64,000 nt of DNA from Siphonodentalium dalli (GCA_032622095.1 CP136062.1:54911849-54975848), one strand, 5' to 3'; positions 10,900 to 22,563 are shown, counted from the first letter of the stretch. A program made the numbers and translations. Notes: generated by a model from the sequence alone, not told the origin.

Positions 10900-12155
10900 C
10901 AACGGGGATCGGACACAAGTTATCTCCTTTACTGGTGTATATGCTCTTGCCTCCAGAATTTCAATTTATTGTGTGGCAGTTGCCTCACGCGTGGACAAAC
11001 ATCCAACACAACCAAATGATTCTGATTAATTATCTGTATTTTCTTCCAGAGCACAACGAACACAAAAATCGAGTGAATGTGTATCATAATATGTTATCTC
11101 CAACATACACACGATATATAGATTAAAGATACGGGCGGTGTTGGCGGTGGGTATGCTGTTAAAATATTCACCTACGTCAAAAACGCCATATACAGAAAGA
11201 ATAGTAAAATATAGACATCAAAACTTTTGTAACACGAGCATTCTCTGGTTTACGTACACCATCGTACGTCTTGACGACAATATACTATTTACGCGCTGAT
11301 TATGTTTGGTATATGAACAAAACTATATATATTTTAATATTCCTTCTGTTGATGGCAATTTGAACAAATATGAATATTTCTGCAACGAACGCCGCCGTGC
11401 CTTTAATGCCCTCGTACCAAACATTCATATTATATTGGCATTCTATAAACACATATTTTTTCTCAGCCGAAAAACAACCTCTAGACTATAACCTCTGGAC
11501 GACACTACATGGCACTACATACTCTGGATGGCACTACATATTTTATCTCAAAACATCGTCATGTAAATACGTTTATATCGTCATCTTGATCAGTTGTGTT
11601 ATTATATTGAATCGGGAGAGGGGCTTCATAAGACCCAATCTATTGTGTACATCATGCATGCAAATAAAATTTGTTTCAATGAATCTTTGAAACAGTACTT
11701 CCATGTTATCGGCAGCGACTGTACTGGTGTACATGGGGATGGTACGCAGGTCAACGCGGACCGCGATGCTGCCTGGGTAAAATTTACATCCCCTGTGAAA
11801 TATTCCAAATATTTCAATGCAAATACTTTCGACAAAATTCACATATTATTAGAAAACATTAGATTATTTCCCACTCTCACATAAATCTCAGTTCCGCACA
11901 GATGGATATATCAACGATTTGATACCACTGAACTGATTCATTGTAACCTAGTAATTAATTAGGCACTGTTGAAATTATAATTTTCGGAAAAAAATCTCAT
12001 AACCATGAATGAATTTGGCATAAATCCAGGACAAAATTAGAAGACATTTTCAGCAAAGAATTTATATGGATTTATCGGCGAAAACTCTTGAATTTCACAT
12101 ATCCGATCCACTTCTTCATTGTATCTAGAGTCTGAAAAAATATTATGAGTAGAAT
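10880..12155 (+). repeat. Locus-specific repeat R, copy 1
   Basis: Starts with GAATTTGGCCTCCCATAGC and ends near a TCTGAAAAA..TTATGAGTAG word. It is repeated at about 15700-16178 (first third only) and 16361-18217 (full, with extra insertions). Short open frames such as the 63-codon one at 10935-11126 are retained in all copies but show no recognised domain. All three copies follow GPCR sequence, so R is best read as duplicated 3' flank of the receptor rather than a mobile element. Confidence 0.75.
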
Positions 12156-12458
12156 GTTAGAATGCAGGCTGATCCACTAAACCGTTAGCAATTAATTAGA
12201 AATAGGTCACATTATTATAGACAGCGGGGCCCTATACTATAGGATACAATTTCTGTAATAGCAGGCGTATTTGAGCAGCACAGAACTGTCGAGTTCTATA
12301 TATAGACCACTGTAATTTAATAGCGTACAGGTGATTTCTTGTAAATCACAAAAGTAATCAAATCGAGTACTATCACTCAGTGTGCTCGCACTTCTAAAAC
12401 ATATGTGATTTTGTCAAGGGAAATTACTCTAATGATATATGCGAATGATATGGCAACG

Positions 12459-12534
12459 CACGCACACACGCACACACCCTCAAACCCTCACACGCACACA
12501 CACACACACGCAAACACCCCCTCACACAGAGAGG

Positions 12535-12595
<61 letters not shown>

Positions 12596-12602
12596 CGCGC
12601 AC
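12459..12602. repeat. Compound (CA)n-(GA)n-(GC)n microsatellite
   Basis: A CA-rich tract (about 12459-12530) runs into an uninterrupted GA tract (about 12535-12590) and then a short GC tract. Long low-complexity open frames across it are artefacts. Confidence 0.95.
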
Positions 12603-12768
12603 GCCCACGAAGTTCCAAAATATACAATAGATGATATAAATGTGCCTATCATTCTAACTGATAATATTTATGAATTTCTTGAATCAAGAAAATTAAATTT
12701 TCTCTCATGGTATTCAGATATGATGTACTGGATATATAAATGCACTTAATTATATTTTTCAGTTCGTA

Positions 12769-12911
12769 ATAGCAGCACCAATTCACCCTCTGGGAACCTC
12801 ATTCTGCTGATGTGTAAGCAGAATGAGGTCCCCAGATGGTGAATTTGGTGATGCTAGCCCGCTATGCGGGGTAGCGTCACTAAATTCACCCTCTGGAGAC
12901 CTCATTCTGCA
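12769..12911. repeat. Palindromic foldback repeat P, copy 1
   Basis: The arm GCAGAATGAGGTCCCCAGAT (from 12811) continues through GGTGAATTTGGTGATGCTA and returns inverted after a CCGCTATGCGG centre, ending at 12911. A further inverted half (CTCTGGGAACCTCATTCTGC) sits to its left from about 12780. A shorter copy lies at 58912-58975. It resembles a small non-autonomous foldback element. No target duplication was identified. Confidence 0.7.
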
Positions 12912-14230
12912 AATGACAGACACACTATTTCAAGGCTTGGACATGCATGTAGTTCATCATTGTTGTTACAACATTCGGAATTATCGGTGGCGTAGTCATC
13001 CTGAGAGGCGGCGATCCTAACTCTCTGATGGTCCGACCGATTGTGAATCGGACACTATCGGCATACATAAAGAATAGTGATTATGTAACATAAGTGACAA
13101 ATATAACAGTGAGTGATAGCAAGTATTAACGTGAATGAGAAAATTGACAAAGTAATCAGCCAGAGGCATTTGTTATTAACGCCCCCGGTGTATACTGTTC
13201 TACAAATTTTAGAAAACTGTGGTCCCATGGGCATTTTTTAAATAGATAATGGGTTTTTTCCGGTTATTTTGGACGCGTTAAAGTTGTACTGCGACCCCGA
13301 GTTCGGTAAAAGCTGTATTTTGAATGAAGTTCGAGAAAGTTCTATTGACTATGTCGATGATTTGAGAAGTTTATTGTGTTAGGATATTGTAGGAAGGCTA
13401 ATCTGACCGTGTCAAATTGAGCTATAGCGATGAGATATCTCGCAGGACAACACATTTCGGGTTTTTGTGGGGTGTGTATTCGCTGGATGTCTTATAGTTG
13501 CAGTATGTAACTATTATGACCGCGTTAATTGCGTTCGATGTTTAGGTATGAACAATGGCTGGGCCATGCACACTTGAAGATGTAATGGCGGGAACACAAT
13601 TTTTTATCCGCATTTAGAAGATTTCTGGTTTGGTGAATGAAAAACCTGCAGTAATAAGCCGTAGTTTTTTGTAATACTTTGAAGGATTAGTTGTTTTAAC
13701 TCAATTCTGAGGCGGTGCATTCATGTAACCAATATATTTTATATTATAATTTATATTTATGGCTAATAATATGATCTTGAGGGCCTTACCATTTCTGACT
13801 ATGGTTATCTTGTTGTTGCCTGCCAGGGGACGACCACAAGAACATGGACCACTGGAGGTGTATGTATCCGAAAAATAAAGAAGATCAATTCGATTGCACA
13901 AGATAAATCCGAAATAAAATGTCATTTAATAGAGGCTTGATAATCAAGAGATGCAGGGAATATCAAGTTAGACCGTGGGCGTACACAAATAATTCGGCGG
14001 CATTGACATAATGTTATGGACCTAAACCATGCACAATGTAAATATGTTGATCAGATATTAGGCACTTTGACTCATGCAGGATAATCTTCGGGTATCACCA
14101 ATATAGCTTAATATATTAGTTCATTGGCTGTTTGTGGTTATTGGCCGTGTCCGGGTAGACGCCACCCACGGTCACATACATATATCATCAGATAATGCAG
14201 CAACAATGTTTCAATGACATCGTGATCATA
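12912..14230. other. Intergenic DNA upstream of the intact GPCR
   Basis: No coding or transposon signal recognised. A small hairpin CCGATT-GTG-AATCGG lies near 13040. Any promoter of the receptor would lie in the 3' part, but I see no convincing TATA or initiator element. Confidence 0.45.
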
Positions 14231-14254
14231 TAACGGAGATTTTAGTCCAAGAAA

Positions 14255-15301
14255 ATGAATAATATAACTCTCAACAGCACAGACGCGGGTGGAGTTTGGG
14301 AAGAACGACTGTGGATGTGGAGGATTGTCGGCCCCATAATTTTAGTGACGGGGATCATCGGGAATATAGTGTCAGCTGTTGCGTTTTGTAGACCCAAGAT
14401 GCGGAGAACGCATGTCCACATATTCTTCACCGCGTTGGCGGTAAACGATTTGATTGCTCTGCATGTACAAGGCATACCGATGACGTGTTTCTATGGTTTC
14501 GAGAAGGATATACAGGCGTTCAGTTCTCTTGTTTGTAAACTTACTCGATTTGGTGTGTTCTTTTTCACCGATTCAGGTGTGTGGATTTTAGTTCTGTTGA
14601 CGCTGGATCGAACTATCGCTATCAGCTACCCGATGTCAAAATTCCAGTTCAACACCAAGTCATCTAAAATCGCACTATTGATAATGTATATAGTTTTGTT
14701 TTCTGTAAATGCCCATTTGCTATATGGCTACCATTTGAACGAAGAGGTCAATATGTGTAGCCATGTTCTACCTGAGAACCCGACATACAGTTTCTTCACT
14801 AAATACATTTGGGTTTGGATTGACTTGGCGGTATACTCCTTTATACCAGTTACCATTCTGATAATCTCGGATACCAAACTGATTCTGAGCATAATGAAAA
14901 CGAGGTCCGCTCTGGATGACTTATCACATAATAACAATCGTAATCCAAACCAAAAATCTACTGGATTGTCGTCTATTATTCCAATGCTAGTTGCCACTGG
15001 TGTTCAGCATATTGTTACGACTTCACCTGTCGTTATATTTTTGGTGTATTTTTATTACACGGAAAGTTTCGAGAACATAAAACGCCCGGATATCGATTTC
15101 GGTTTCGCATTAACAAGGCTTCTATCGACATCAAATAATGCTTTGAACGTATTCACTTACTGCTGCTCGGGAAGAAGATTTCGCCAAGAACTAAAGGCAA
15201 TGTTCTGGGACAAACCACAGGTGGCCTTGTATAACTCAACTGAAATTATAGAAAGAACGATGAACGATTCAAAACAACATGTCTCTGAGGAAAATAAATA
15301 A
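14255..15301 (+). CDS. Rhodopsin-family (class A) peptide-type GPCR, single exon
   Basis: Complete 348-residue seven-transmembrane receptor in one exon. A short extracellular N-terminus has N-glycosylation sites at N3 and N7. TM1 about 23-45 with N37; TM2 about 55-78 with D65 in ALAVNDLIAL; TM3 about 94-123 with C94; TM4 about 138-158; TM5 about 184-213 with P198; TM6 about 240-267; TM7 about 283-304. C94 can pair with C168 in the second extracellular loop. The TM3 motif is DRT (118-120) instead of DRY, and the TM7 motif is NVFTY (298-302), like the N-x-x-x-Y form seen in many invertebrate neuropeptide receptors. CC at 303-304 could be palmitoylated. By family it should sit in the plasma membrane and couple to G proteins. 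The ligand is unknown; a FMRFamide- or thyrotropin-releasing-hormone-receptor-like peptide ligand is only a guess. The first ATG of the frame is used. No intron signals are needed. Confidence 0.9.
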   Translation: MNNITLNSTDAGGVWEERLWMWRIVGPIILVTGIIGNIVSAVAFCRPKMRRTHVHIFFTALAVNDLIALHVQGIPMTCFYGFEKDIQAFSSLVCKLTRFGVFFFTDSGVWILVLLTLDRTIAISYPMSKFQFNTKSSKIALLIMYIVLFSVNAHLLYGYHLNEEVNMCSHVLPENPTYSFFTKYIWVWIDLAVYSFIPVTILIISDTKLILSIMKTRSALDDLSHNNNRNPNQKSTGLSSIIPMLVATGVQHIVTTSPVVIFLVYFYYTESFENIKRPDIDFGFALTRLLSTSNNALNVFTYCCSGRRFRQELKAMFWDKPQVALYNSTEIIERTMNDSKQHVSEENK

Positions 15302-15457
15302 AGACGTTCCCGAAACGCAAAACCCAAGGGATTCAACTTACAACAGTGTGGATACAACGTATGGGAGGCCAAATTCACATTTAGTAGCTAATTAACCTTA
15401 AGCGTAATATGTTTTCATAGCCTTACAACATTACATATATTGGTATCATCTAAGGTA

Positions 15458-15463
15458 AATAAA
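15458..15463 (+). promoter_or_regulatory. Candidate polyadenylation signal AATAAA
   Basis: AATAAA lies about 157 bases after the receptor stop codon. Another AATAAA overlaps the stop itself near 15295. Either could end the GPCR transcript; no downstream element was judged. Confidence 0.35.
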
Positions 15464-15540
15464 CGTCAAAAGTTACTAGCATCAGTAAATGGCTGCATCC
15501 ATGTCAACTCCAAGGAAGTATTGAGATATGGAATTTGAGG

Positions 15541-15699
15541 TATGCTTAAGCGTATTACAATTATGCTTAAGCATTATGATTAAGCCTAATACAAATTCCA
15601 TTATGCTTAAGCGTAATGCATTACGCAATGGCATTGCGGTTAAACATAATGAAAATCTGCATTACACTTTAAGCGTAATGATATTAAGCTTAAGCATAA
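15541..15699. repeat. TTAAGC palindrome cluster, copy 1
   Basis: Bounded by TATGCTTAAGC and its inverse GCTTAAGCATA, and filled with ATTATGCTTAAGC, TTAAGCGTAATG and GCATTACGCAATGGCATTGC words. It is strongly self-complementary, like a small MITE. It sits directly upstream of repeat R copy 2. Confidence 0.7.
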
Positions 15700-16178
15700 T
15701 TTGTTAATTTGGCCTCCCATAGCAACGGGGATCGGACACAACTTATCTCCTTTACTGGTGTATATGCTCTTGCCTCCAGAATGTCAATTTATTGTGTGGC
15801 AGTTGCCTCACGCGTGGACAAACATCCAACACAACCAAATGATTCTGATTAATTATCTGTATTTTCTTCCAGAGCACAACGAACACCGAAATCGAGTGAA
15901 TGCGTATCATCATATGTTATCTCCAACATACACACGATATATAGATTAAAGATACGGGCGGCGTTGGCGGTGGGTATGCTGTTAAAATATTCACCTACGT
16001 CAAAAACCGCCATATACAGAAAGATTAGTAAAATAGACAACAAAACTTTTGTAACACGAGCATGCTCTTGTTTACGTACACGATAAGTACGTCTTGACGA
16101 CAATATACTATTTACGCGCTGATTATGTTTGGTATATGAACAAAACTATATATATTTTAATATTCCTTCTGTTGATGG
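15700..16178 (+). repeat. Locus-specific repeat R, copy 2 (partial)
   Basis: Matches the first 480 bases of R copy 1 with few differences, then breaks at CCTTCTGTTGATGG, where the second palindrome cluster starts. Together with 15541-15699 it forms a unit of about 638 bases that repeats from 16179. Confidence 0.8.
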
Positions 16179-16360
16179 TATGCTTAAGCGTAATGCAATT
16201 ATGCTTAAGCATTATGGTTAAGCCTAATACAAATTCCATTATGCTTAAGCGTAATGCCATTACGCAATGGCATTGCGGTTAAACATAATGAAAATCAGCA
16301 TTACACTTTAAGCGTAATGGCATTAAGCTTTAAGTGTAATGACATTACACTTAAGCATAA
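16179..16360. repeat. TTAAGC palindrome cluster, copy 2
   Basis: Near-copy of 15541-15699 with an added CATTAAGCTTTAAGTGTAAT segment. The boundaries again are TATGCTTAAGC and its inverse. Confidence 0.7.
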
Positions 16361-18217
16361 TTTGTGAATTTGGCCTCCCATAGCAACGGGGATCGGACAC
16401 AACTTATCTCCTTTACTGGTGTATATGCTCTTGCCTCCAGAATTTCAATTTATTGTGTGGCATTTACCTCACGCATGGACAAACAACCAACACAACCAAA
16501 TGATTCTGATTAATTATCTGTATTTTCTTCCAGAGCACAACGAACACAAAAATCGAGTGAATGTGTATCATAATATGTTATCTCCAACATACACACGATA
16601 TATAGATTAAAGATACGGGCGGTGTTGGCGGTGGGTATGCTGTTAAAATATTCACCGCCGTCTAAACCGCCATAAACAGAAAGAATAGTAAAATATAGAC
16701 AGACTTTGTTCTTATACCAATCAGAAATATGGCATAAACAGTATGTTATTGTCAAATGTTTTTCCTTTGTTATGTAAACAAAAGCAAAAAACATTACAGA
16801 ACCTGGATTTTGTTTAGATCCGGATATGCTAAACATAAAGAGCGTTATTTGATATTGTTTTCCTGATATGGAAATAATAAAGAGCGTTTATATCATTTGT
16901 ATGTGATTAACCAATAGAATTTCGCTGTGTTGTGTAAACAGAAGCAAAACTTCTGTAACACGAACAGGCTATTATTTACGTACACCATCGTACGTCTTGA
17001 CGACAATATACTATTTACGCGCTGATTATGTTTGGCATATGAACAAAACAATAAATATTCCTTCTGTTGATGGCGATTTGAACAAATATGAGTATTTCTG
17101 CAACGAACGCCGCCCGTGCCTTTAATGCCCTCGTACCAAACATTCATATTATATTGACATTCTTTAGACACATCTTTTTTCTCAGCCGAAAAACAACCTC
17201 TTGTCAATAAACTCTGGGTGGCACTACATGGCACTACATGGCACTACATGGCACAGCATATGCTGGATGGTGCTACATATTTTATCTCAAAACATTGTCA
17301 TGTAAATACGTTTATATCGTCATCTTGATCAGTTGTGTTATTATATTGTATCGGGAGAGGGGCTTCATAAGTTGCCCCAATCCATTGTGCACATAATGCA
17401 AATAAAATTTGTTTCAATGAATCTCTGAAACAGTACTTTCATGTTATCGGCGGCGATTGTACTGGTGTACATGGGGGTGGTACGCAGGTCAACACGGACC
17501 GCGATGCTGTCTGGGTAAAATTTACATCCCCTGTGAAAAATTCCAAATATTTCAATGCAAATACTTTCGACAAAATTCACATATTATTAGAAAACATATT
17601 ATTTCCCACTTTCACATAAATCCCAGTTCCGCACAGGTGGATATTTCAACGACTTGATACCACTGAGCTGATTCATTGTAACCTAGTAATTAATTAGGCA
17701 CTGTTGAAATTATAATACCTCAGAGAGAATTAATATAGATTTTTATGAACGAAAACAAGTTAATATATATATAAACTAAATTCATTCAAATTGAAGTTAA
17801 ATCCTCATGAAAATCAACTTAAAGTATTGTGATATAATACAATCACTGGTTAATTCGTTAAAATAGACGCACGTTGGTAAAGAACATGGATTTTCTATTT
17901 AAAACCAGGAAGTGTTGTTTTTAAGGAACTGTCCAAACATTATTTATACTATCTTTTCCTGAAAAATATACCAATACTTGCATTTGATAAGTGTTTCAAC
18001 TTTTGGATAAATCCATAAATCTGAGGATGTAGCTTCAATTGTGGCAAATTATATTTCTGAAAAATATGCCATAACCATCAATGAATTTGGCATAAATCCA
18101 GACAAAAATTATAAGACATTTTCAGCAAAGAATTTACATGGATTTATCGGCGAAAACTATTGAATTTCCAATACACTTCTTCGTTGTACCTAGAATCTGA
18201 AAAATTATAATGAGTAG
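16361..18217 (+). repeat. Locus-specific repeat R, copy 3
   Basis: Full-length relative of R copy 1 carrying about 260 extra bases near 16700-16960, with a partial internal duplication around TAAAGAGCGTT, and about 330 extra bases near 17720-18055. A 10-base motif GGCACTACAT is tandemly repeated at 17219-17250, where copy 1 has it interrupted. The conserved short frames (16419-16610 plus; 17365-17580 minus) have no recognisable domain. Confidence 0.75.
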
Positions 18218-18351
18218 ACGCAAATTTGTTATGTTAACATATCTCTGAGGTAGCATATATAATTTTCCTGTGTATCCCTGAAGATAGATATTTGGAAAGT
18301 ATGAAAAGCACGGGCACAGGTCGGTATCCGATTTCTTATGTAATTATTTCT

Positions 18352-18500
18352 ATGGAACTAGCTAAATTTTGTTAGGTTGTGTCGGAAATTGACATGAAAT
18401 GGTGTGTTGAGCATTGTTGCCATTAAAAGATGGAACTAGCGAAATTTTGTTAGGTTGTGTCGGAAATTGACATAAAATATTGTGTCGAGCACAAACAAAG
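18352..18500 (+). repeat. Tandem duplication, period 79
   Basis: TGGAACTAGCTAAATTTTGT (18352) recurs 79 bases later at 18431 with a few changes, followed in both by GGTTGTGTCGGAAATTGACAT. Two copies only. Confidence 0.85.
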
Positions 18501-18879
18501 GATAATGGTGTTAAAATGGCTAAAAGATAATTAAACTGAGTGTTAATCAAGGTCTCAGTCTAGATCGAACGAGCATATCGCGCAAACTGTAGGCAATAAT
18601 CACCCGTTTGTCGAGAGGTTCGGTCAATTTAGTGTTTAATAATGCAAAGTTATTTCTGAAAATGCTTTTCATTTCCACATTTCTACGATTGTAGATTAGA
18701 GGAAAGCACAACAAAACTTCGAGAAACACCTTTGTAGTCAATGTTAAAAGTCCGAACGGAATATAACTTTTAAGTACGCCCATCCAATGATTTTCGCGTT
18801 CTAGGCGTATTGAATTTGTTTGGTATCGTCTGCTAGAATTGGTGTTTGTTCTATTGGCTGAAAGCTGAAATGAGATTTA

Positions 18880-19107
18880 ATGTCATACTCGGCACAAGAC
18901 AAATCCAAGAAACCACTGAAGGTCAGAGACGATGTTACTAAAGAGAATATCCAACTTATGAACAGTCTCTTTAATCACAAGAAAGTACAGCTTGCATATC
19001 ACAGGAATGGATTCATTTGGGGAAAATTGAAGACTGGCGAACGTGTAAAATTTTACATTACAGAGAGCATAGACAACACTATCAGGAAATATTTCGTCAA
19101 GAAATGA
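18880..19107 (+). pseudogene. LINE ORF1 C-terminal (FP-like) domain remnant
   Basis: A 75-codon frame reads KVRDDVTKENIQLMNSLFNH, then AYHRNGFIWGKL, then ERVKFYI. The pattern (NDDLT.EN..L...., then a K.GFIW.K or similar strand) resembles the FP-type C-terminal domain present in ORF1 of several non-LTR retrotransposons. No upstream coiled coil or downstream ORF2 is seen. It could be a truncated element or a small unrelated gene. Confidence 0.4.
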
Positions 19108-19859
19108 CTTTTGTAAATGCGAAAATAACCCAAACATTGACTTATGAACATATATATATAGTGAGACATTGACTTATGTTCATACAAATAGTGAGATGTC
19201 AAAACGATATGTATTTTTTCTTTAGATTCTTGATGATGAAAGTTATAATGTACACCTGAAGCAACATAGTCTACTTTGCGTTCCTTACACCAATATGAAC
19301 AAATTATTATATGCTAAAAAACGAACACCAGGTAAACCCAACAGGTATATTATCCAGGACTTGGAACATGTTACAAATAAATAAATAATATTTAATTCAC
19401 AAGTCCACTGTAGTTGTTTGCTTTAAATGTGTTTTTACTAAAATTACTCAGGCTAATGTGTTATGTTAAACAATATATATTATACGTTTGTTTTCAGTTA
19501 CTTGTTCCTTAAAAAAAAAATCCATGATAAAATATACGAAAGATAAATCTCAATCATAAACCTCAATTTTTAAATCCACAAATCGACTATGTTGCTTTAA
19601 ATTCGCTTCTGAACTTCTTTAACATATTCAGAATACCTGATGTTATATTCCATATATTTTCATTATAATCTTTTACAGAAATGTACCTTGGCAAAGTTTG
19701 CATACAATCACATGTACACATGTTTAAGTGGGTCGGGACCATGGCATCATTATTGTGCACGCATTGTATAATTGCAACAAATTTAGTTCCGATAAATACA
19801 GCTCTGGTCATAATCCAAGCGGTATAACTCTACACTGATTCCTCGATGTAACATTCCAA
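19108..19859. other. Unassigned intergenic DNA
   Basis: Short AT-rich sequence. Weak internal similarity exists between about 19400-19440 and 19570-19610 (CAAGTCCACTGTAGTTG.TTGCTTTAAAT). Nothing coding recognised. Confidence 0.45.
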
Positions 19860-19860
19860 A

Positions 19861-20311
19861 GGTTACACTGGTGTAAATAAGGTTCGGAGAGACCTCTAGC
19901 GGATGCGGGAGGAATATATAGGAGAGAATAAAATAGACACTGGGCCCTGATTGGTCAAAAGCCTTGTGTGCTTTTTGCATAAAAAAATCATCACACCTCT
20001 TCCCTATGATTTCCCATAGGTAAGATAGCCATTGGCACAGGAATTAACCCTTTGTAGTGAAGTTTGAATTTGTTGGTGTGGTCTAAAATATGACAGTATT
20101 TTTTTATGCGGATCTGACACTAGTTACGAAAACACAAGATTTAAAGGCGAATTCCCTGCTAGACAGATATGATTTTTTTGTGTAAAAAGTTTCCCGAAAT
20201 GTCAATTTTTCAGATTAAAAAAAAAAATTGGACCCATGGTTCATATAGCCAACAGCATACGCTAAAACGTTAGCACTGAGGCCTATGGAAAACATTTACA
20301 CCAGTGTAACC
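19861..20311. repeat. Composite array: terminal unit T1
   Basis: About 452 bases starting GGTTACACTGGTGTAAAT and ending ATTTACACCAGTGTAACC, perfect 18-base inverted ends. It is repeated at 22112-22563 and 26655-27106 with very few differences. It contains ATTGGTC (inverse CCAAT) and a TATATA word near 19915. Left flank CAAA matches the right flank of T3 (CAAA after 27106), a possible 4-base target duplication for the whole array. Confidence 0.85.
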
Positions 20312-20312
20312 T

Positions 20313-21211
20313 AAAGGGAAAAATGAACTTTTTGGCATTTTTGATTCCTGGGAGTCACTTTAAAGTATTTTAATGCATTTTTCACAGCCTGGTCTTTCAG
20401 TCCAATGAATCTCCCATGCATGGTGTGGCTATTCTTGCTGCTGATGTCTTCTTTCACTTCCATCGGCCAAAAAAATGGTATGATTTTTCATAAAAAATGC
20501 CAATTTTTCAAGGTATTTTCAACAAATTTCAAGGTGGTAATTGTCACATGATAATGCAAATTACCCATTACATGAGCATGTCAATGACACACATACCAAT
20601 TGTTATAAGAAGCTAATCTAACAAGTATTTTGGATTTTATAGCCAGTGATATACAGATATATATAATAAAAGTGTCTCATTTTCACTGGTGGGTATGGCC
20701 ATTTGAAGGTTAATAGCACTAAAACTTGGACACATTTAAGAAAATGCTTCAGCATTTCAAAGAGAGCATATCTTTGTTCAACTAATTCAATATACACCCA
20801 CATCCAGTTATCTTGGATCACCCTTGCAGACCTGAAAATGTCATATTTTAGTCTTCCATGTGCTGATAAAGTCATGTGCTTGATGCTCAGCTGATCAGAT
20901 CTGGACTCAATGACCTCACATCACCAGAAGTTCTCTCATGGAAAGGATCTTGTACAGTCTTCCATAGCTGATCCAAGTTTGCAACACCAGACCCCAAAAA
21001 CTGTGTGAAAATGGGGCCTGAATATGACTTGTGGTGGAAAAATGTGCTTTTTTGATGAATAATGTGTTACAGAGAGTGGGGTTAAATTGTGTGTGATAAA
21101 TAAAGAACCACAGAAGTGATATTATTTTTGAACACATTTTTTTCATTCATGGGCAATTCTGAAAAAATGTAGGGTGTTACAATTATTCCGCGAAAAAGCG
21201 GGCTATTGCTT
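20313..21211. repeat. Composite array: internal unit U1
   Basis: An 899-base unit from AAAGGGAAAAATGAAC to GGGCTATTGCTT, followed immediately by an almost identical U2. Near its right end is a small hairpin CCGC-GAAAAA-GCGG. A minus-strand 85-codon frame (20618-20875) and a 76-codon frame (20916-21146) recur in every U, but this only reflects sequence identity; neither shows a known domain. Confidence 0.9.
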
Positions 21212-22110
21212 AAAGGGAAAAATGAACTTTTTGGCATTTTTGATTCCTGGGAGTCACTTTAAAGTATTTTAATGCATTTTTCACAGCCTGGTCTTTCAGT
21301 CCAATGAATCTCCCATGCATGGTGTGGCTATTCTTGCTGCTGATGTCTTCTTTCACTTCCATCGGCCAAAAAAATGGTATGATTTTTCATAAAAAATGCC
21401 AATTTTTCAAGGTATTTTCAACAAATTTCAAGGTGGTAATTGTCACATGATAATGCAAATTACCCATTACATGAGCATGTCAATGACACACATACCAATT
21501 GTTATAAGAAGCTAATCTAACAAGTATTTTGGATTTTATAGCCAGTGATATACAGATATATATAATAAAAGTGTCTTATTTTCACTGGTGGGTATGGCCA
21601 TTTGAAGGTTAATAGCACTAAAACTTGGACACATTTAAGAAAATGCTTCAGCATTTCAAAGAGAGCATATCTTTGTTCAACTAATTCAATATACACCCAC
21701 ATCCAGTTATCTTGGATCACCCTTGCAGACCTGAAAATGTCATATTTTAGTCTTCCATGTGCTGATAAAGTCATGTGCTTGATGCTCAGCTGATCAGATC
21801 TGGACTCAATGACCTCACATCACCAGAAGTTCTCTCATGGAAAGGATCTTGTACAGTCTTCCATAGCTGATCCAAGTTTGCAACACCAGACCCCAAAAAC
21901 TGTGTGAAAATGGGGCCTGAATATGACTTGTGGTGGAAAAATGTGCTTTTTTGATGAATAATGTGTTACAGAGAGTGGGGTTAAATTGTGTGTGATAAAT
22001 AAAGAACCACAGAAGTGATATTATTTTTGAACACATTTTTTTCATTCATGGGCAATTCTGAAAAAATGTAGGGTGTTACAATTATTCCGCGAAAAAGCGG
22101 GCTATTGCTT
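21212..22110. repeat. Composite array: internal unit U2
   Basis: Second direct copy of the 899-base U unit, differing from U1 by only a base or two (for example GTGTCTTATT against GTGTCTCATT near 21575). Near-identity shows very recent duplication. Confidence 0.9.
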
Positions 22111-22111
22111 T

Positions 22112-22563
22112 AGGTTACACTGGTGTAAATAAGGTTCGGAGAGACCTCTAGCGAATGCGGGAGGAATATATAGGAGAGAATAAAATAGACACTGGGCCCT
22201 TATTGGTCAAAAGCCTTGTGTGCTTTTTGCATAAAAAAATCATCACACCTCTTCCCTATGATTTCCCATAGGTAAGATAGCCATTGGCACAGGAATTAAC
22301 CCTTTGTAGTGAAGTTTGAATTTGTTGGTGTGGTCTAAAATATGACAGTATTTTTTTATGCGGATCTGACACTAGTTACGAAAACACAAGATTTAAAGCG
22401 AATTCCCTGCTAGACAGATATGATTTTTTTGTGTAAAAAGTTTCCCGAAATGTCAATTTTTCAGATTAAAAAAAAAAATTGGACCCATGGTTCATATAGC
22501 CAACAGCATACGCTAAAACGTTAGCACTGAGGCCTATGGAAAACATTTACACCAGTGTAACCT
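22112..22563. repeat. Composite array: terminal unit T2
   Basis: Second T copy, with the same GGTTACACTGG/CCAGTGTAACC ends. It separates U2 from U3. Confidence 0.88.

Noticed and set aside
12405-12749. Overlapping plus and minus frames of 60-114 codons rich in His/Thr or Arg/Glu
   Set aside because: They are translations of the CA/GA/GC microsatellite and have no independent coding evidence.
10935-17657. Conserved 60-96-codon frames within repeat R on both strands
   Set aside because: Copies are too young for conservation to be informative, frames overlap on both strands, and no motif is seen.
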